In this document: piece after piece, positions 17,466 through 26,239 of the stretch | Layout: each line of letters begins with the position of its first letter | How positions within the stretch are numbered: position 1 is the first letter of the stretch | Assembly: GCF_007995015.1 (NCBI RefSeq) | Contig: NZ_VORB01000008.1 | Coordinates: 62,001 to 126,000, forward strand | Direction of reading: 5' to 3' | DNA length: 64,000 nt | From: Luteibaculum oceani | GTDB lineage: Bacteria; Bacteroidota; Bacteroidia; Flavobacteriales_D; Luteibaculaceae | Program-made: the position numbers and the translations under genes | Notes under the pieces: model-generated | What the model was told of the DNA's origin: nothing | The model's database searches: none | The model's input: only the letters and a program-made list of their open reading frames with translations

Positions 17466-18107
17466 TTGAGCCCATTTGAAAAAGTTATTTTACCCTGTTG
17501 TTACTTTCCAAACATCGACTGGATCCTTGCCGCTGCCAATGCAGATGAGGTTTTTATAGAGAAGCACGAAAACTTTTCGAAGCAAACCTATCGCAATAGA
17601 ATGCGGATTTTATCTGCGAATGGGGTACAAGACCTTATCCTGCCGGTGCTGAATAAAAATAGTAAGGAAGGTATAACTCAAATGCAGGTGAATCACGATG
17701 AAAATTGGGCATGGAACCATTGGCACTCGGTGAAATCCGCCTATGGGAAATCACCGTATTTTGAGTATTACGAACACCATTTTGAAGCCTTTTTTAGGAG
17801 TGCAGAAAATTGGAATCTCTGGCAAATTAACCTCAATAGTATTCAACTGTCCTTTAACTTACTGAAGTTGGATCTAGATGTAGAATTCACCAAGGAATTT
17901 AAGGCTGAATATGGGGTAAATGGTGATTTAAGAAAACAGTTTAAACCCAGCAAACATCCACAGCTATTCCATCAAGAAAAGTATTTACAGGTTTTTGCAG
18001 ACCGTTTTGATTTTAAGCCTAACCTGTCGGTTTTAGATCTTCTATTTAACTTGGGACCGCAAAGCCTAGCATATATTTTAAAACAAGAATTAAACCCATA
18101 CCATTAA
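17466..18107 (+). CDS. WbqC-like family protein
   Basis: 213 residues starting at a TTG (17466), since no ATG is available near the N-terminus and the next in-frame codons begin the first conserved strand (VILPCCYFPNIDWIL). Typical WbqC features are YFPNIDW near residue 14, the FSKQTYRNRMRILSANG segment (about 37-53) and HEN/WNHWHSVKSAYGKSPYFEYY (about 80-100). WbqC-like proteins appear in polysaccharide gene clusters and in many Bacteroidota, with no firmly established reaction. It begins 12 bases after the second signal peptidase gene and its stop overlaps the carboxylase start by 1 base (TAATG), so the three probably share a transcript. Confidence 0.8.
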   Translation: MSPFEKVILPCCYFPNIDWILAAANADEVFIEKHENFSKQTYRNRMRILSANGVQDLILPVLNKNSKEGITQMQVNHDENWAWNHWHSVKSAYGKSPYFEYYEHHFEAFFRSAENWNLWQINLNSIQLSFNLLKLDLDVEFTKEFKAEYGVNGDLRKQFKPSKHPQLFHQEKYLQVFADRFDFKPNLSVLDLLFNLGPQSLAYILKQELNPYH

Positions 18108-19744
18108 TGGCAAAACAAGATTTAAGTTTTAACAAAAACGAGGATAAGATTAAGCTGCTCATCAGTGAGATGGAGCATAAGCTAAAGAAGATACACCTTG
18201 GAGGAGGTAAAAAGAAAATTGAAAAACAGCATGCCCAAGGTAAATTAACAGCTCGCGAGCGTATTGACTTTTTACTAGATCCAGATACCGAAAGAATAGA
18301 GATTGGAGCTTTTGTTGGAGAGGGCATGTACGAAGAATACGGAGGATGCCCTAGCGGAGGAGTTGTTGTTGTAATGGGATATGTAAAAGGCCGTCAATGT
18401 ATTGTTGTTGCCAATGATGCCACTGTAAAAGCTGGAGCTTGGTTCCCAATTACCGCTAAAAAGAATTTAAGAGCGCAAGAAATTGCCATGGAAAACAGAC
18501 TACCTATCATCTACTTGGTAGATAGCGCTGGTGTATTCCTCCCAATGCAGGATGAGATATTTCCCGATAAGGAACATTTCGGTAGAATTTTTAGAAACAA
18601 CGCCAGAATGTCTGCCATGGGAATTCCTCAAATTTCTGCGGTTATGGGATCTTGTGTTGCTGGAGGTGCCTACTTACCAATAATGAGCGACGAATCGCTT
18701 ATCGTGAATAAAACGGGAACTATTTTCCTTGCTGGCTCCTATCTTGTTAAAGCTGCGATTGGAGAGGATATTGACAACGAAACTCTAGGTGGCGCTACAA
18801 CACATAACGAGATTAGTGGGGTTTGCGACTATAAATCTGAGGACGACAAAGATTGCCTTAAAACCATCAGAAACTTGATGGATAAGTTAGGCGATACAGA
18901 AAAAGCTGGATTTAACAGGGAAAAGCCCGCTGCGCCTAAATCCAATCCAGAAGAAATTCTCGGCCTATACCCTTCCGCGGTTCCAAAGCCTTTCGACGTA
19001 AGGGAAATCATTAAGCGCCTGGTAGATAATAGTGAATTCACGGAGTACAAGAAAGACTATGGAAAAACCATCCTAACCTGCTATGCACGTATAGATGGAT
19101 GGAGCGTGGGTATTGTTGCCAATCAAAGAGAAGTGGTAAAAAATGGTCGCGGGGAAATGCAATTCGGAGGAGTAATCTACTCAGAATCAGCAGATAAAGC
19201 AGCCCGATTCATAATGAACTGCAACCAGAAGAAAATTCCACTTGTTTTCCTTCAAGATGTTACTGGATTTATGGTAGGCTCCAGATCTGAGCACAATGGA
19301 ATAATTAAGGACGGAGCTAAATTGGTTAACGCCATGGCAAATTCCGTAGTTCCAAAATTCACCATCGTGATGGGATACTCATACGGGGCAGGTAATTACG
19401 CTATGTGTGGAAAGGCATACGACCCAAGACTTATTGTTGGCTGGCCGACAGCAGAAATTGCAGTTATGGGAGGTACACAGGCAGCAAAGGTTCTTACTCA
19501 AATTCAAACTGCTGCGCTTAAATCCAAGGGGGAAGAAATTGACAAGAAAAAAGAGGAAGAGTTATTTAAGAAGATAAAAGATCGCTACGATAACCAAACC
19601 ACTCCATATTACGCTGCATCAAGACTTTGGATAGATGCAGTTATCAATCCACTAGACACCAGAAAATGGGTAAGTATGGGTATTGAGGCCGCAAACCATG
19701 CACCCATTGAAAAGCCTTACAACGTTGGAGTTATTCAAACCTGA
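18107..19744 (+). CDS. Acyl-CoA carboxylase, carboxyltransferase (beta) subunit
   Basis: 545 residues, full family length. The crotonase-like tandem domains are visible: the N-terminal half includes GKLTARERIDFLLDP (about 45-58) and GGSCVAGGAY-type MGSCVAGGAYLPIMSDE (about 180-196); the C-terminal half includes DVTGFMVG (about 385) and MGYSYGAGNYAMCGKAYDPR (about 420-440), which shape the biotin and acyl-CoA sites. Such subunits transfer carboxyl from biotin to propionyl-, methylcrotonyl- or geranyl-CoA. The sequence best resembles the methylcrotonyl/propionyl group, but the substrate cannot be fixed here and no biotin carboxylase gene is in the window. Confidence 0.9.
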   Translation: MAKQDLSFNKNEDKIKLLISEMEHKLKKIHLGGGKKKIEKQHAQGKLTARERIDFLLDPDTERIEIGAFVGEGMYEEYGGCPSGGVVVVMGYVKGRQCIVVANDATVKAGAWFPITAKKNLRAQEIAMENRLPIIYLVDSAGVFLPMQDEIFPDKEHFGRIFRNNARMSAMGIPQISAVMGSCVAGGAYLPIMSDESLIVNKTGTIFLAGSYLVKAAIGEDIDNETLGGATTHNEISGVCDYKSEDDKDCLKTIRNLMDKLGDTEKAGFNREKPAAPKSNPEEILGLYPSAVPKPFDVREIIKRLVDNSEFTEYKKDYGKTILTCYARIDGWSVGIVANQREVVKNGRGEMQFGGVIYSESADKAARFIMNCNQKKIPLVFLQDVTGFMVGSRSEHNGIIKDGAKLVNAMANSVVPKFTIVMGYSYGAGNYAMCGKAYDPRLIVGWPTAEIAVMGGTQAAKVLTQIQTAALKSKGEEIDKKKEEELFKKIKDRYDNQTTPYYAASRLWIDAVINPLDTRKWVSMGIEAANHAPIEKPYNVGVIQT

Positions 19745-19761
19745 TGTTAAAACCCTAAAAC

Positions 19762-19796
19762 AAAAAAGGGCGGCCTATTTCTAGACCGCCCTTTTT
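19762..19796. terminator. Rho-independent terminator after the carboxylase gene
   Basis: Arms AAAAAGGGCGG and CCGCCCTTTTT enclose a CCTATTTCTAGA loop, with A and T tracts on both sides. It lies between the plus-strand carboxylase gene and the convergent minus-strand DUF2911 gene and can serve both. Confidence 0.85.
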
Positions 19797-19812
19797 GTTT
19801 ATTGAAAGATTC

Positions 19813-20667
19813 TTACTTCTTCGCTTTCGCTTTTGCGATAAGCTTTTCGTTTAAAGCAACATAATCGCTATTGTTTGCTTCTCTTGCAGCTTCCATAGAA
19901 ATTGTTGCAGTTTCAATTGCTCCTTTGTAATCCTTAAGATCCAGTTGGATTTTAGCTTTTAAGTGAGAAATCCAGAATCCTTTATTGATTTTAAGTGCCT
20001 CATCAACCCATGCCAACGCCTGACTTAAATTTTTACCTGTTTCGTGGTAATAAGAAGCGGCATTATAATATGGTCTGTAATTTGGTTTTGGATTCATGAA
20101 CGCCTGGATTTGCTTTTCCATTTGCTCATCTGTATTTACCTTTAATGGTACAGATACTTGAGTATTTGCCCATTTAAGAACTAAATCAGCTCCATCAACC
20201 TTTAAGTTTTCGATGGCAATTGTAAAAGACTCCACTAATTCTTTGGTTGCTCCAGCACCCACATCAACACGTGCAGCATCTTCCTCAATTTTGTACTGAG
20301 TTCCACCTGTACCCCAATAAGTTAGATTTTTGTGAAGGATGATGGTCCACTTGTCTTTGTTTGGAATAGTGTAAAGTGCGTATTTCCCTGCAGGAACTTT
20401 TTTACCTCCAAACTCAACATCATCGCTGAATTCTATTTTGGTAGAAGCATTGGCTCCTGTTCTCCACATTTCACCAAAAGGAACTAATCCTCCAAAAATT
20501 TCACGCCCTCTTACCGATGGTCTTGAATACTCCACCGATACTTTTGAAAGGCCTACTTCTTGCGTAAACTCACATTTGGGGCTTGGTTGTGGTCTATTGA
20601 TTTCCTGTGCTTCACTAGCAACTAATCCTACAAAAAGCAGACTACAAAGTGTAAAGAACTTTTTCAT
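19813..20667 (-). CDS. Secreted DUF2911 domain protein with C-terminal TPR-like helices
   Basis: 284 residues. Signal peptide residues 1-20 (FFTLCSLLFVGLVASEAQ). The DUF2911 beta domain covers about 25-175, with the signature VSVEYSRPSVRGREIFGGLVPFGEMWRTGANAST (seen as YSRPSVRGREIFGGL and WRTGANASTKIEF) and KVPAGKYALYTIP. About 190-280 is helical and TPR-like (ALAWVDEALKINKGFWISHLKAK). DUF2911 proteins are common in Bacteroidota and have no established function; the domain probably works in the periplasm or on the surface. It is divergent from the adhesin gene at 20763. Confidence 0.85.
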   Translation of the reverse strand: MKKFFTLCSLLFVGLVASEAQEINRPQPSPKCEFTQEVGLSKVSVEYSRPSVRGREIFGGLVPFGEMWRTGANASTKIEFSDDVEFGGKKVPAGKYALYTIPNKDKWTIILHKNLTYWGTGGTQYKIEEDAARVDVGAGATKELVESFTIAIENLKVDGADLVLKWANTQVSVPLKVNTDEQMEKQIQAFMNPKPNYRPYYNAASYYHETGKNLSQALAWVDEALKINKGFWISHLKAKIQLDLKDYKGAIETATISMEAAREANNSDYVALNEKLIAKAKAKK

Positions 20668-20762
20668 GGCTTTAGGTTTTTGTTAATATTCGTTTTAAGG
20701 TTTTTAATTGGGCCTAAAGAACCCTTTATTTTAGTTATTTTGCAAAGTAGATTACATTATTT

Positions 20763-23069
20763 ATGATTTCTCCCTACCTGAGAATCTTCTTATCACTTTT
20801 TGGCATTCTGTTATTCAGCTTGGTTTTCGGACAACCTACCAGTAATAGCCCGGTTTGTGAAAAGGAGCAAATTTTGCTTAAGGCAAACTTAACGGCTAGC
20901 TCCTACAGCTGGACTGGACCAAATGGTTTTTCTTCAACCCAAAGAGATCCAAGCTTAACGGCTACCATGGCGGCTAGCGGAGATTATTTTCTATCCGTTG
21001 TAATTAATGGTAATACCCAAACCTACTCCACCAACGTTCAGGTAAATCAGGCGCCAGAAGCACCCCAAGTTTCAAATGTAAATGGTTGCGCCGGAGATCC
21101 AATTAATATCATTCCAAACAATAATGACCCAGGATTGACTTATACCTGGACACTTCCGGGCGGTTCCACTACTACTGGAGTCCCGCTAAACATCAACACC
21201 AATGGCGGTGCAGGAGGTGGAAATTATACTGTTGTTGCTACCAATCCAAACTGTACAAGTGAGGTAGAGTCGTTTTCTGTTTCTGTGTTTAACAAGCCTG
21301 GATTGGCTACGGTAAATGGAGAGTTAAATGTTTGCGAAGGGGAACCCCTTAATATTACCGCTGCAAACACGGGAGGAAATACAGTTGTATGGATTTTACC
21401 TGATGGCTCTGAGGTTACAGGTATTAATTTATTCTTACCCGGAATGCAAAGTGGTAATGCTGGTACCTATGGCGTTAAATTGAAAAACCCAGGTTGTGAG
21501 GGCGCAGTAAATAATTTCACGGTAAACGTCTTGGCTCCACCATCTGGCTTTACAATATCTGGCGATACTACTTACTGTGTTGGCGATAATGTACGGTTTA
21601 ATTTAAGCTACGGTGGTAGTCTAGCACAAGCCACTTACCAATGGAGTGGTCCAAACGGATTTAACAGCAACCAAAGAAATCCATCCTTTACCGCTCAGTC
21701 TGGAAACACAGGAACGTATTCTGTGAGGGTTACGGTAAATCCTAATGCCACCGGCTCGCAAAAATGCCCCTCCGATCCGGTTGATTTTACCATTGAAGTA
21801 AATGATTACCCCGCTGCACCGCAGTTGGAAGCAGATCCAGCTGTGCAAAATGGAAGAATATACGCCTGCGAGGATGACCCTGTTACTATCTTTACTAGAA
21901 ACAAAGGGAATTCAGCTATCAAATGGATACATCCAACTAAAGGAGAATTACTGGATGACACCATTAAATTCCCTAAAATAGCACTTCAAGACACGGGAAT
22001 ATACCAGGTAATTTTAATTAACGGAATCTGTGAAAGTTCTCCTGTAAACTTTACCGTGGGTCTGACAGAAGTTCCCAAAGTTCTTTCATACGAAATGCCA
22101 GAGTATATCTGCGACCGAACAGAGCTAACCATTATTCCAGAGGTATTGGCAGATTACGACTTTACTTGGACCTTGAACGGGAATGTTGAATCTACCAAAG
22201 ATACATTTAACCTTACTGAAGTTAGACATGAAGATCATAGGGGTACATTGCTGGTAGATGCCTCATTCTTCGGGTGTGCAATGGTTACAGATACATTAGA
22301 TTTTCCGGTACTTAGACAAATTAAGGACATAGGATTTTACACCAACCCCGCAGATACTTTTTGTCTGGGAGACGATGTAGTATTTTTCACAGATGCAGGA
22401 GATTCTGCAACATATCGTTGGTCGGGACCTAACAACTTCTTCCACCTGGAATATGGGAATGGAGGGGTTTCGACAAAAATAACTGATGTAACATCACGAG
22501 ATGCTGGGGTTTATCAGATTATTACTACCAATCCTTGTGGTGCAGATACCACATCACGGTACATTCCCATTTTTCCCGAACCAGAAATTAGAATCTATGG
22601 AGATACGGGAATATGCGACCTTGAAACCACTGAAATATTTGTAGAGTTCCTCAATTCCGATAGCATAGACCTAGTATGGAGTACGGGGGATATCGGTAAA
22701 TCTGCGATCATTTCTGAACCGCAGGTAGTTACAATTTTAGCAGAGAACGAGTTTACATGTACAAAAACCTTTGAGCAAAAAATTCATTTAGAATGTTTGC
22801 CAGAAGTTTATGTTCCAACCGCATTCACGCCTAACGAAGACCAGATCAACGATGTGCTAGAAGTTAAACATCACAACATTGAAACCCTGCAATTGTGGTT
22901 GTACAATAAATATGGTGAAGTGATTTTCAACACCACTCAAAAAAATCCCACCTGGTCTGGAAAGGGTCACCCCAATGGTCTCTATTATTTCCGAATAGAA
23001 TACACCGGCAAGAAAGATGGTCGTGTTTTCTTAGGAGAACAAAATGGAACAGTTCAGTTAATTCGCTAG
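20763..23069 (+). CDS. T9SS type B (gliding-associated C-terminal) Ig-like repeat adhesin
   Basis: 768 residues. Signal peptide residues 1-21 (FGILLFSLVFGQ). The body is a series of Ig/PKD-like modules with repeated YSWTGPNGFSS-type motifs (residues 48-60, again YQWSGPNGFNSN near 290 and YRWSGPNNFFH near 555) and regular Cys residues. The C-terminus carries the CHU_C/gliding motility sorting domain: VYVPTAFTPNEDQINDVL (about 680), LWLYNKYGEVIF, and NGLYYFRIEYTGKKDG. Type B sorting domains direct export by T9SS and surface attachment. It follows a divergent spacer with the DUF2911 gene. The adhesive role is inferred from the domains. Confidence 0.92.
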   Translation: MISPYLRIFLSLFGILLFSLVFGQPTSNSPVCEKEQILLKANLTASSYSWTGPNGFSSTQRDPSLTATMAASGDYFLSVVINGNTQTYSTNVQVNQAPEAPQVSNVNGCAGDPINIIPNNNDPGLTYTWTLPGGSTTTGVPLNINTNGGAGGGNYTVVATNPNCTSEVESFSVSVFNKPGLATVNGELNVCEGEPLNITAANTGGNTVVWILPDGSEVTGINLFLPGMQSGNAGTYGVKLKNPGCEGAVNNFTVNVLAPPSGFTISGDTTYCVGDNVRFNLSYGGSLAQATYQWSGPNGFNSNQRNPSFTAQSGNTGTYSVRVTVNPNATGSQKCPSDPVDFTIEVNDYPAAPQLEADPAVQNGRIYACEDDPVTIFTRNKGNSAIKWIHPTKGELLDDTIKFPKIALQDTGIYQVILINGICESSPVNFTVGLTEVPKVLSYEMPEYICDRTELTIIPEVLADYDFTWTLNGNVESTKDTFNLTEVRHEDHRGTLLVDASFFGCAMVTDTLDFPVLRQIKDIGFYTNPADTFCLGDDVVFFTDAGDSATYRWSGPNNFFHLEYGNGGVSTKITDVTSRDAGVYQIITTNPCGADTTSRYIPIFPEPEIRIYGDTGICDLETTEIFVEFLNSDSIDLVWSTGDIGKSAIISEPQVVTILAENEFTCTKTFEQKIHLECLPEVYVPTAFTPNEDQINDVLEVKHHNIETLQLWLYNKYGEVIFNTTQKNPTWSGKGHPNGLYYFRIEYTGKKDGRVFLGEQNGTVQLIR

Positions 23070-23073
23070 CTAA

Positions 23074-23100
23074 TTGTTGTTAAGGTAAAATCTAATTTTG
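23074..23100 (+). promoter_or_regulatory. Predicted promoter for msrA
   Basis: TAATTTTG (23093-23100) matches the -7 consensus TAnnTTTG, with a TTG at 23074-23076 as a plausible -33 element 16 bases upstream. It lies 56 bases ahead of the msrA ATG, immediately after the adhesin stop. Confidence 0.4.
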
Positions 23101-23156
23101 TCGAAAGCTGTTTTTCGAACAAATTTTAGTATTTCATTTGCAATTTATTTTCAACA

Positions 23157-23693
23157 ATGGAAAAAGCAACTTTTGGTGGAGGATGTTTTTGGTGTACCGA
23201 AGCCATTTTTAAAGATTTAGAAGGGGTTTTGTACGTAGAACCTGGTTATGCTGGTGGAACTATAAAAAACCCAGGGTACAAAGAAGTTTGTACTGGCAGA
23301 ACTGGACATGCCGAGGTAATTCGGATTCATTTTGACGCCGCGGTTGTGAGTTACGCTAAATTGCTGGAAGTATTTTTCCGAACTCATGACCCAACTACAC
23401 TAAATCGTCAGGGAAATGATGTGGGAACACAGTATAGATCTGCTGTTTTCTATCACAATGATTTTCAGAAAAATTGTGCGGAAACAATAATTGAACGACT
23501 TACTGCTGAGGGAGCTTACCCCAACCCTATTGTTACCGAGATTACGGAAGTAAACAATTATTACCCAGCAGAAGACTACCACAAAAATTACTTCGAGCGA
23601 AATCAAGACCAACCTTACTGCGCTATGGTAGTAAAGCCTAAGGTGGAAAAGTTCAAGAAAGTTTTTTCAGAAGTATTAAAGGAAGGCGTATAA
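23157..23693 (+). CDS. msrA: Peptide-methionine (S)-S-oxide reductase A
   Basis: 178 residues. The catalytic motif GCFWC occupies residues 9-13 (nucleophile C10). Other MsrA marks are EPGYAGGT (about 29-36), TGRTGHAEVIRIHFD (about 47-61), HDPTTLNRQGNDVGTQYRSA (seen as NDVGTQYRSAVF, about 87-98) and FYPAEDYHKNY-type YYPAEDYHKNYF (about 135-146). MsrA repairs S-methionine sulfoxide in proteins using thioredoxin. No N-terminal signal peptide is present, so it acts in the cytoplasm. No fused or adjacent msrB is seen. Confidence 0.95.
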   Translation: MEKATFGGGCFWCTEAIFKDLEGVLYVEPGYAGGTIKNPGYKEVCTGRTGHAEVIRIHFDAAVVSYAKLLEVFFRTHDPTTLNRQGNDVGTQYRSAVFYHNDFQKNCAETIIERLTAEGAYPNPIVTEITEVNNYYPAEDYHKNYFERNQDQPYCAMVVKPKVEKFKKVFSEVLKEGV

Positions 23694-23707
23694 CTGGTTG
23701 ATTTGGA

Positions 23708-23831
23708 AAAAGAGGAAGCCGGTACCTCTTCGAACAAACCCAAATCCACCATTCGCTACTCGCAAACAATTTTAAGAGGCCCGGCTTCCATGCCCAACTT
23801 AACTAAAAAAGCTAAGCCCGTTTCGTGGGCA
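23708..23831. ncRNA. Structured intergenic stretch, possible small RNA
   Basis: Between the convergent msrA and aminopeptidase genes lies a GC-richer island with nested inverted repeats: GGAAGCCGGTACCTCTT (23714-23730) against AAGAGGCCCGGCTTCC (23774-23789), and TGCCCA (23791-23796) against TGGGCA (23826-23831). Read on the minus strand, AAGAGG-loop-CCTCTTTTT near 23708-23730 resembles a terminator. No plausible protein is encoded. A 6S-like or other flavobacterial small RNA is possible, but I could not match it to a known family and the strand is uncertain. Confidence 0.25.
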
Positions 23832-23845
23832 ATCCTCATCACACA

Positions 23846-23894
23846 AATAATAACTGAGAGTTAGTGATTTTGTTACACTAACTCTGTTATTATT
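23846..23894. terminator. AT-rich hairpin between msrA and the aminopeptidase gene
   Basis: Long inverted repeat: AATAATAAC-TG-AGAGTTAGTG (23846-23866) and CACTAACTCT-G-TTATTATT (23876-23894) around a 9-base loop. It sits 48 bases from the stop of the minus-strand aminopeptidase gene and is the likely convergent terminator. Confidence 0.6.
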
Positions 23895-23941
23895 CTTTAA
23901 TTGCTTACAAATAAGGTAATTAACTAATTCTCAATGCCTTA

Positions 23942-25798
23942 TTAAGCGTTGAATCCTAGTAAATCATCGATAGTTTGCGTGGAAACTGCGTGATAACTTC
24001 CTCTTGCCTCTTTATAGATATCTAGTGCAATATTTTTCTTATTGGATGCTATTAGGGCCTTGTAAATTGGAACAAGGAATTTTCTTCTTCCAACTCGGTA
24101 CAAAAATTTCTGCGTGCTTGGAAGCACTTCATCGTATCCAGCCATTAAACTTTTTTCAAGCCAAGCGCATAAAATCTCAGCATTTCCACTGTTGGTTAAC
24201 CCATAACTATCATCTAATTCTTTCAATCTTTCAACTGCAGTATTACCAGGTATTTTCTCAATAAACCTCAACCATTCGTGTGTGGTCCATTCTTTCGCTA
24301 CCTCAGGCGACAATGCCATACCTGCATTCCAATTGCTTGCCACAATATCTACCTTATTAAATCGCTCAGAATTAATTTTTGGGATATTTGATGGGACCCC
24401 TGGTTTGTATATCCACTCATCGATTCTAAGCTCGGTATAAGGACCGTCGCCAAGTTGTTGCCTTAAGAGGGATACAAAACTTTCGGTATCCATCACCTTA
24501 AATTTGTATTGGGCAAAATAGGAGCGAAGAAAATTATCCAAGTTCTCTCTACCCCAATTCACCTCGAGCAACTTTAAAAGGAAAAAACCTTTTTCATAAG
24601 CTATACTAGTCATCCCATCATCTGGATTTCTTCCAGCTAAATCCAACTTCAGCTTAGTATCATCTGGTGAATCTTTGAGATTTTCTAATTCTTCCATCAA
24701 ATCAGAGTACCCAAGGTTGGCGAGCATGTTTGCATACTCCTTCCCTTTAACCTCCTCCATAATTCTGTTTTCGAAATAAACCGTAAAGCCTTCATTAAGC
24801 CAGAAATCATCCCACGTGCGGTTTGTAACTAGGTTACCGGACCAAGAGTGAGCCAATTCGTGCGCAACAAGGCTAACCAAGGATTTATCACCAGAAATAA
24901 TTGTTGGGGTTGCAAAGGTCAATCTCGGATTTTCCATTCCTCCGAAAGGAAATGAAGGTGGAAGCACTAGAATATCATATTTCCCCCATACATAAGTACC
25001 ATATAGCTTTTCTGCAGCGGCCATCATTTCGTTTAGTTCACTAAACTCATTAGCTGCTTCATTTATCAAACCAGGCTCCGCATATACCCCAGTTTTAGGA
25101 CCAATAGCCCTGTACTCGATATCGCCAACCGCAATTGCCATTAAATAAGATGGTATAGGTTGCTCCATTCTAAATCGGTACACGCCGTTAAAAGACTTCT
25201 CCACTGGGTTTTCTGCACTCATTAAAGCCATCATCCCAGTGGGAACGGTAACCTTTGCATCATATGTAAACCGAATTCCTGGGCTATCCTGACATGGGAT
25301 CCATGTTCTTGCCAATATTGCCTGAGATTGCGAAAACATAAAAGGATCTACCTTTCCATAGGTCTGTTGAGGAACTGCCCAAAACAAGGCTTTGGCAGAA
25401 CTTACCGTTCTATATTGAATCTTGACTTCAACCTTGTATTTATGCTTCTTTGGAAGATCAACTACCAGACCTGTACCCAAATGATCCTTTTGCTGGACTA
25501 TATTCCACTCGGTTTGCTTCCCGTCGACCCAAACGTTGTTTATCACCAAGCGATCGGAATCGAATACTACATGTTTAGATTCCTGTTTACACTCCACCTG
25601 CCAGGTTGCAATTGCATCAATAAATCGTTCATCAAATCGAATATTTGCCTCCCAACTTAAATGCTTTACAACCGCTTCCTCGGGTTGAGCATAACTATGT
25701 GGATCAAAGCTTGGCTTTATCACAGGATCAGATTTAAATAAATCGCAAGACGTCATTAGAAATGGAATGAAGCTTAGAAATATTAACTTTTTTATCAT
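23942..25798 (-). CDS. M1 family zinc aminopeptidase, lipoprotein
   Basis: 618 residues. Signal peptide with lipobox FLMTSC (Cys about 18). The M1 peptidase features are all present: substrate-binding GGMEN at 286-290, zinc motif HELAH at 313-317 with the third ligand E336 in LNEGF. A C-terminal leukotriene A4 hydrolase-type helical domain (about 480-618) includes WIYKPGVP and ends in Gly-Phe-Asn-Ala. The best match is the LTA4-hydrolase-like M1 subgroup, which trims N-terminal residues from peptides. The lipobox places it on an envelope membrane, consistent with degradation of external peptides. It stands alone, divergent from the holin-like gene. Confidence 0.93.
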   Translation of the reverse strand: MIKKLIFLSFIPFLMTSCDLFKSDPVIKPSFDPHSYAQPEEAVVKHLSWEANIRFDERFIDAIATWQVECKQESKHVVFDSDRLVINNVWVDGKQTEWNIVQQKDHLGTGLVVDLPKKHKYKVEVKIQYRTVSSAKALFWAVPQQTYGKVDPFMFSQSQAILARTWIPCQDSPGIRFTYDAKVTVPTGMMALMSAENPVEKSFNGVYRFRMEQPIPSYLMAIAVGDIEYRAIGPKTGVYAEPGLINEAANEFSELNEMMAAAEKLYGTYVWGKYDILVLPPSFPFGGMENPRLTFATPTIISGDKSLVSLVAHELAHSWSGNLVTNRTWDDFWLNEGFTVYFENRIMEEVKGKEYANMLANLGYSDLMEELENLKDSPDDTKLKLDLAGRNPDDGMTSIAYEKGFFLLKLLEVNWGRENLDNFLRSYFAQYKFKVMDTESFVSLLRQQLGDGPYTELRIDEWIYKPGVPSNIPKINSERFNKVDIVASNWNAGMALSPEVAKEWTTHEWLRFIEKIPGNTAVERLKELDDSYGLTNSGNAEILCAWLEKSLMAGYDEVLPSTQKFLYRVGRRKFLVPIYKALIASNKKNIALDIYKEARGSYHAVSTQTIDDLLGFNA

Positions 25799-25867
25799 CT
25801 CTATTCTATTATCTTACGATGTTAATTAATAATTAAATCATTCGTAATCAAACTAAGCTAAATCAGC

Positions 25868-26212
25868 ATGAGATTTGTACTAAAACTTATAATTAATGCA
25901 TTGGTCATACTAGCAATGGCTAATTGGTTCTCTGGTATAGAGGTCAATTCATTCCTTACAGCCATTTGGGTTGCCATTTTATTGAGTATTCTAAATGTTT
26001 TAATAAAACCCCTATTAATAATTATAACTATCCCTGTTACTATTCTTACCCTAGGCTTATTTTTGTTAGTTATAAACGCCATTATAGTAAAAATGGCTTC
26101 AGGTTTAGTAGATGGTTTTGTGGTAAGTGGATGGCTAAGTGCGATCCTATTCGGGATTGTTATGAGCCTTATTAACTCGCTTTTGGAAAGACCCTCCCAA
26201 GTTGAAGAATAA
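25868..26212 (+). CDS. Phage holin family 4-like small membrane protein
   Basis: 114 residues with four closely packed hydrophobic helices (about 5-22, 28-48, 52-75, 85-106). The pattern NVLIKPLLIIITIPVTILTLGLFLLVINA (seen as NVLIKPLLIIITIPVTILTLG) is typical of the membrane family annotated as phage holin family 4. Despite the name, members are widespread chromosomal genes with unknown function, and no phage genes surround this one. It is divergent from the aminopeptidase gene (69 bases between starts) and is followed by a strong terminator. Confidence 0.82.
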   Translation: MRFVLKLIINALVILAMANWFSGIEVNSFLTAIWVAILLSILNVLIKPLLIIITIPVTILTLGLFLLVINAIIVKMASGLVDGFVVSGWLSAILFGIVMSLINSLLERPSQVEE

Positions 26213-26239
26213 AAAAAAGGGGCTTCGTGCCCCTTTTTT
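26212..26239. terminator. Bidirectional terminator between holin-like gene and cysteine desulfurase
   Basis: GGGGC (26219-26223), loop TTCGT, GCCCC (26229-26233), flanked by A7 and T6. It ends the plus-strand holin-like gene and the minus-strand cysteine desulfurase, whose stop codon lies within the T tract at 26238. Confidence 0.9.

Noticed and set aside
25868-26212. Holin-like protein as a sign of prophage
   Set aside because: No phage structural, integrase or lysis genes surround it; the family is commonly chromosomal.
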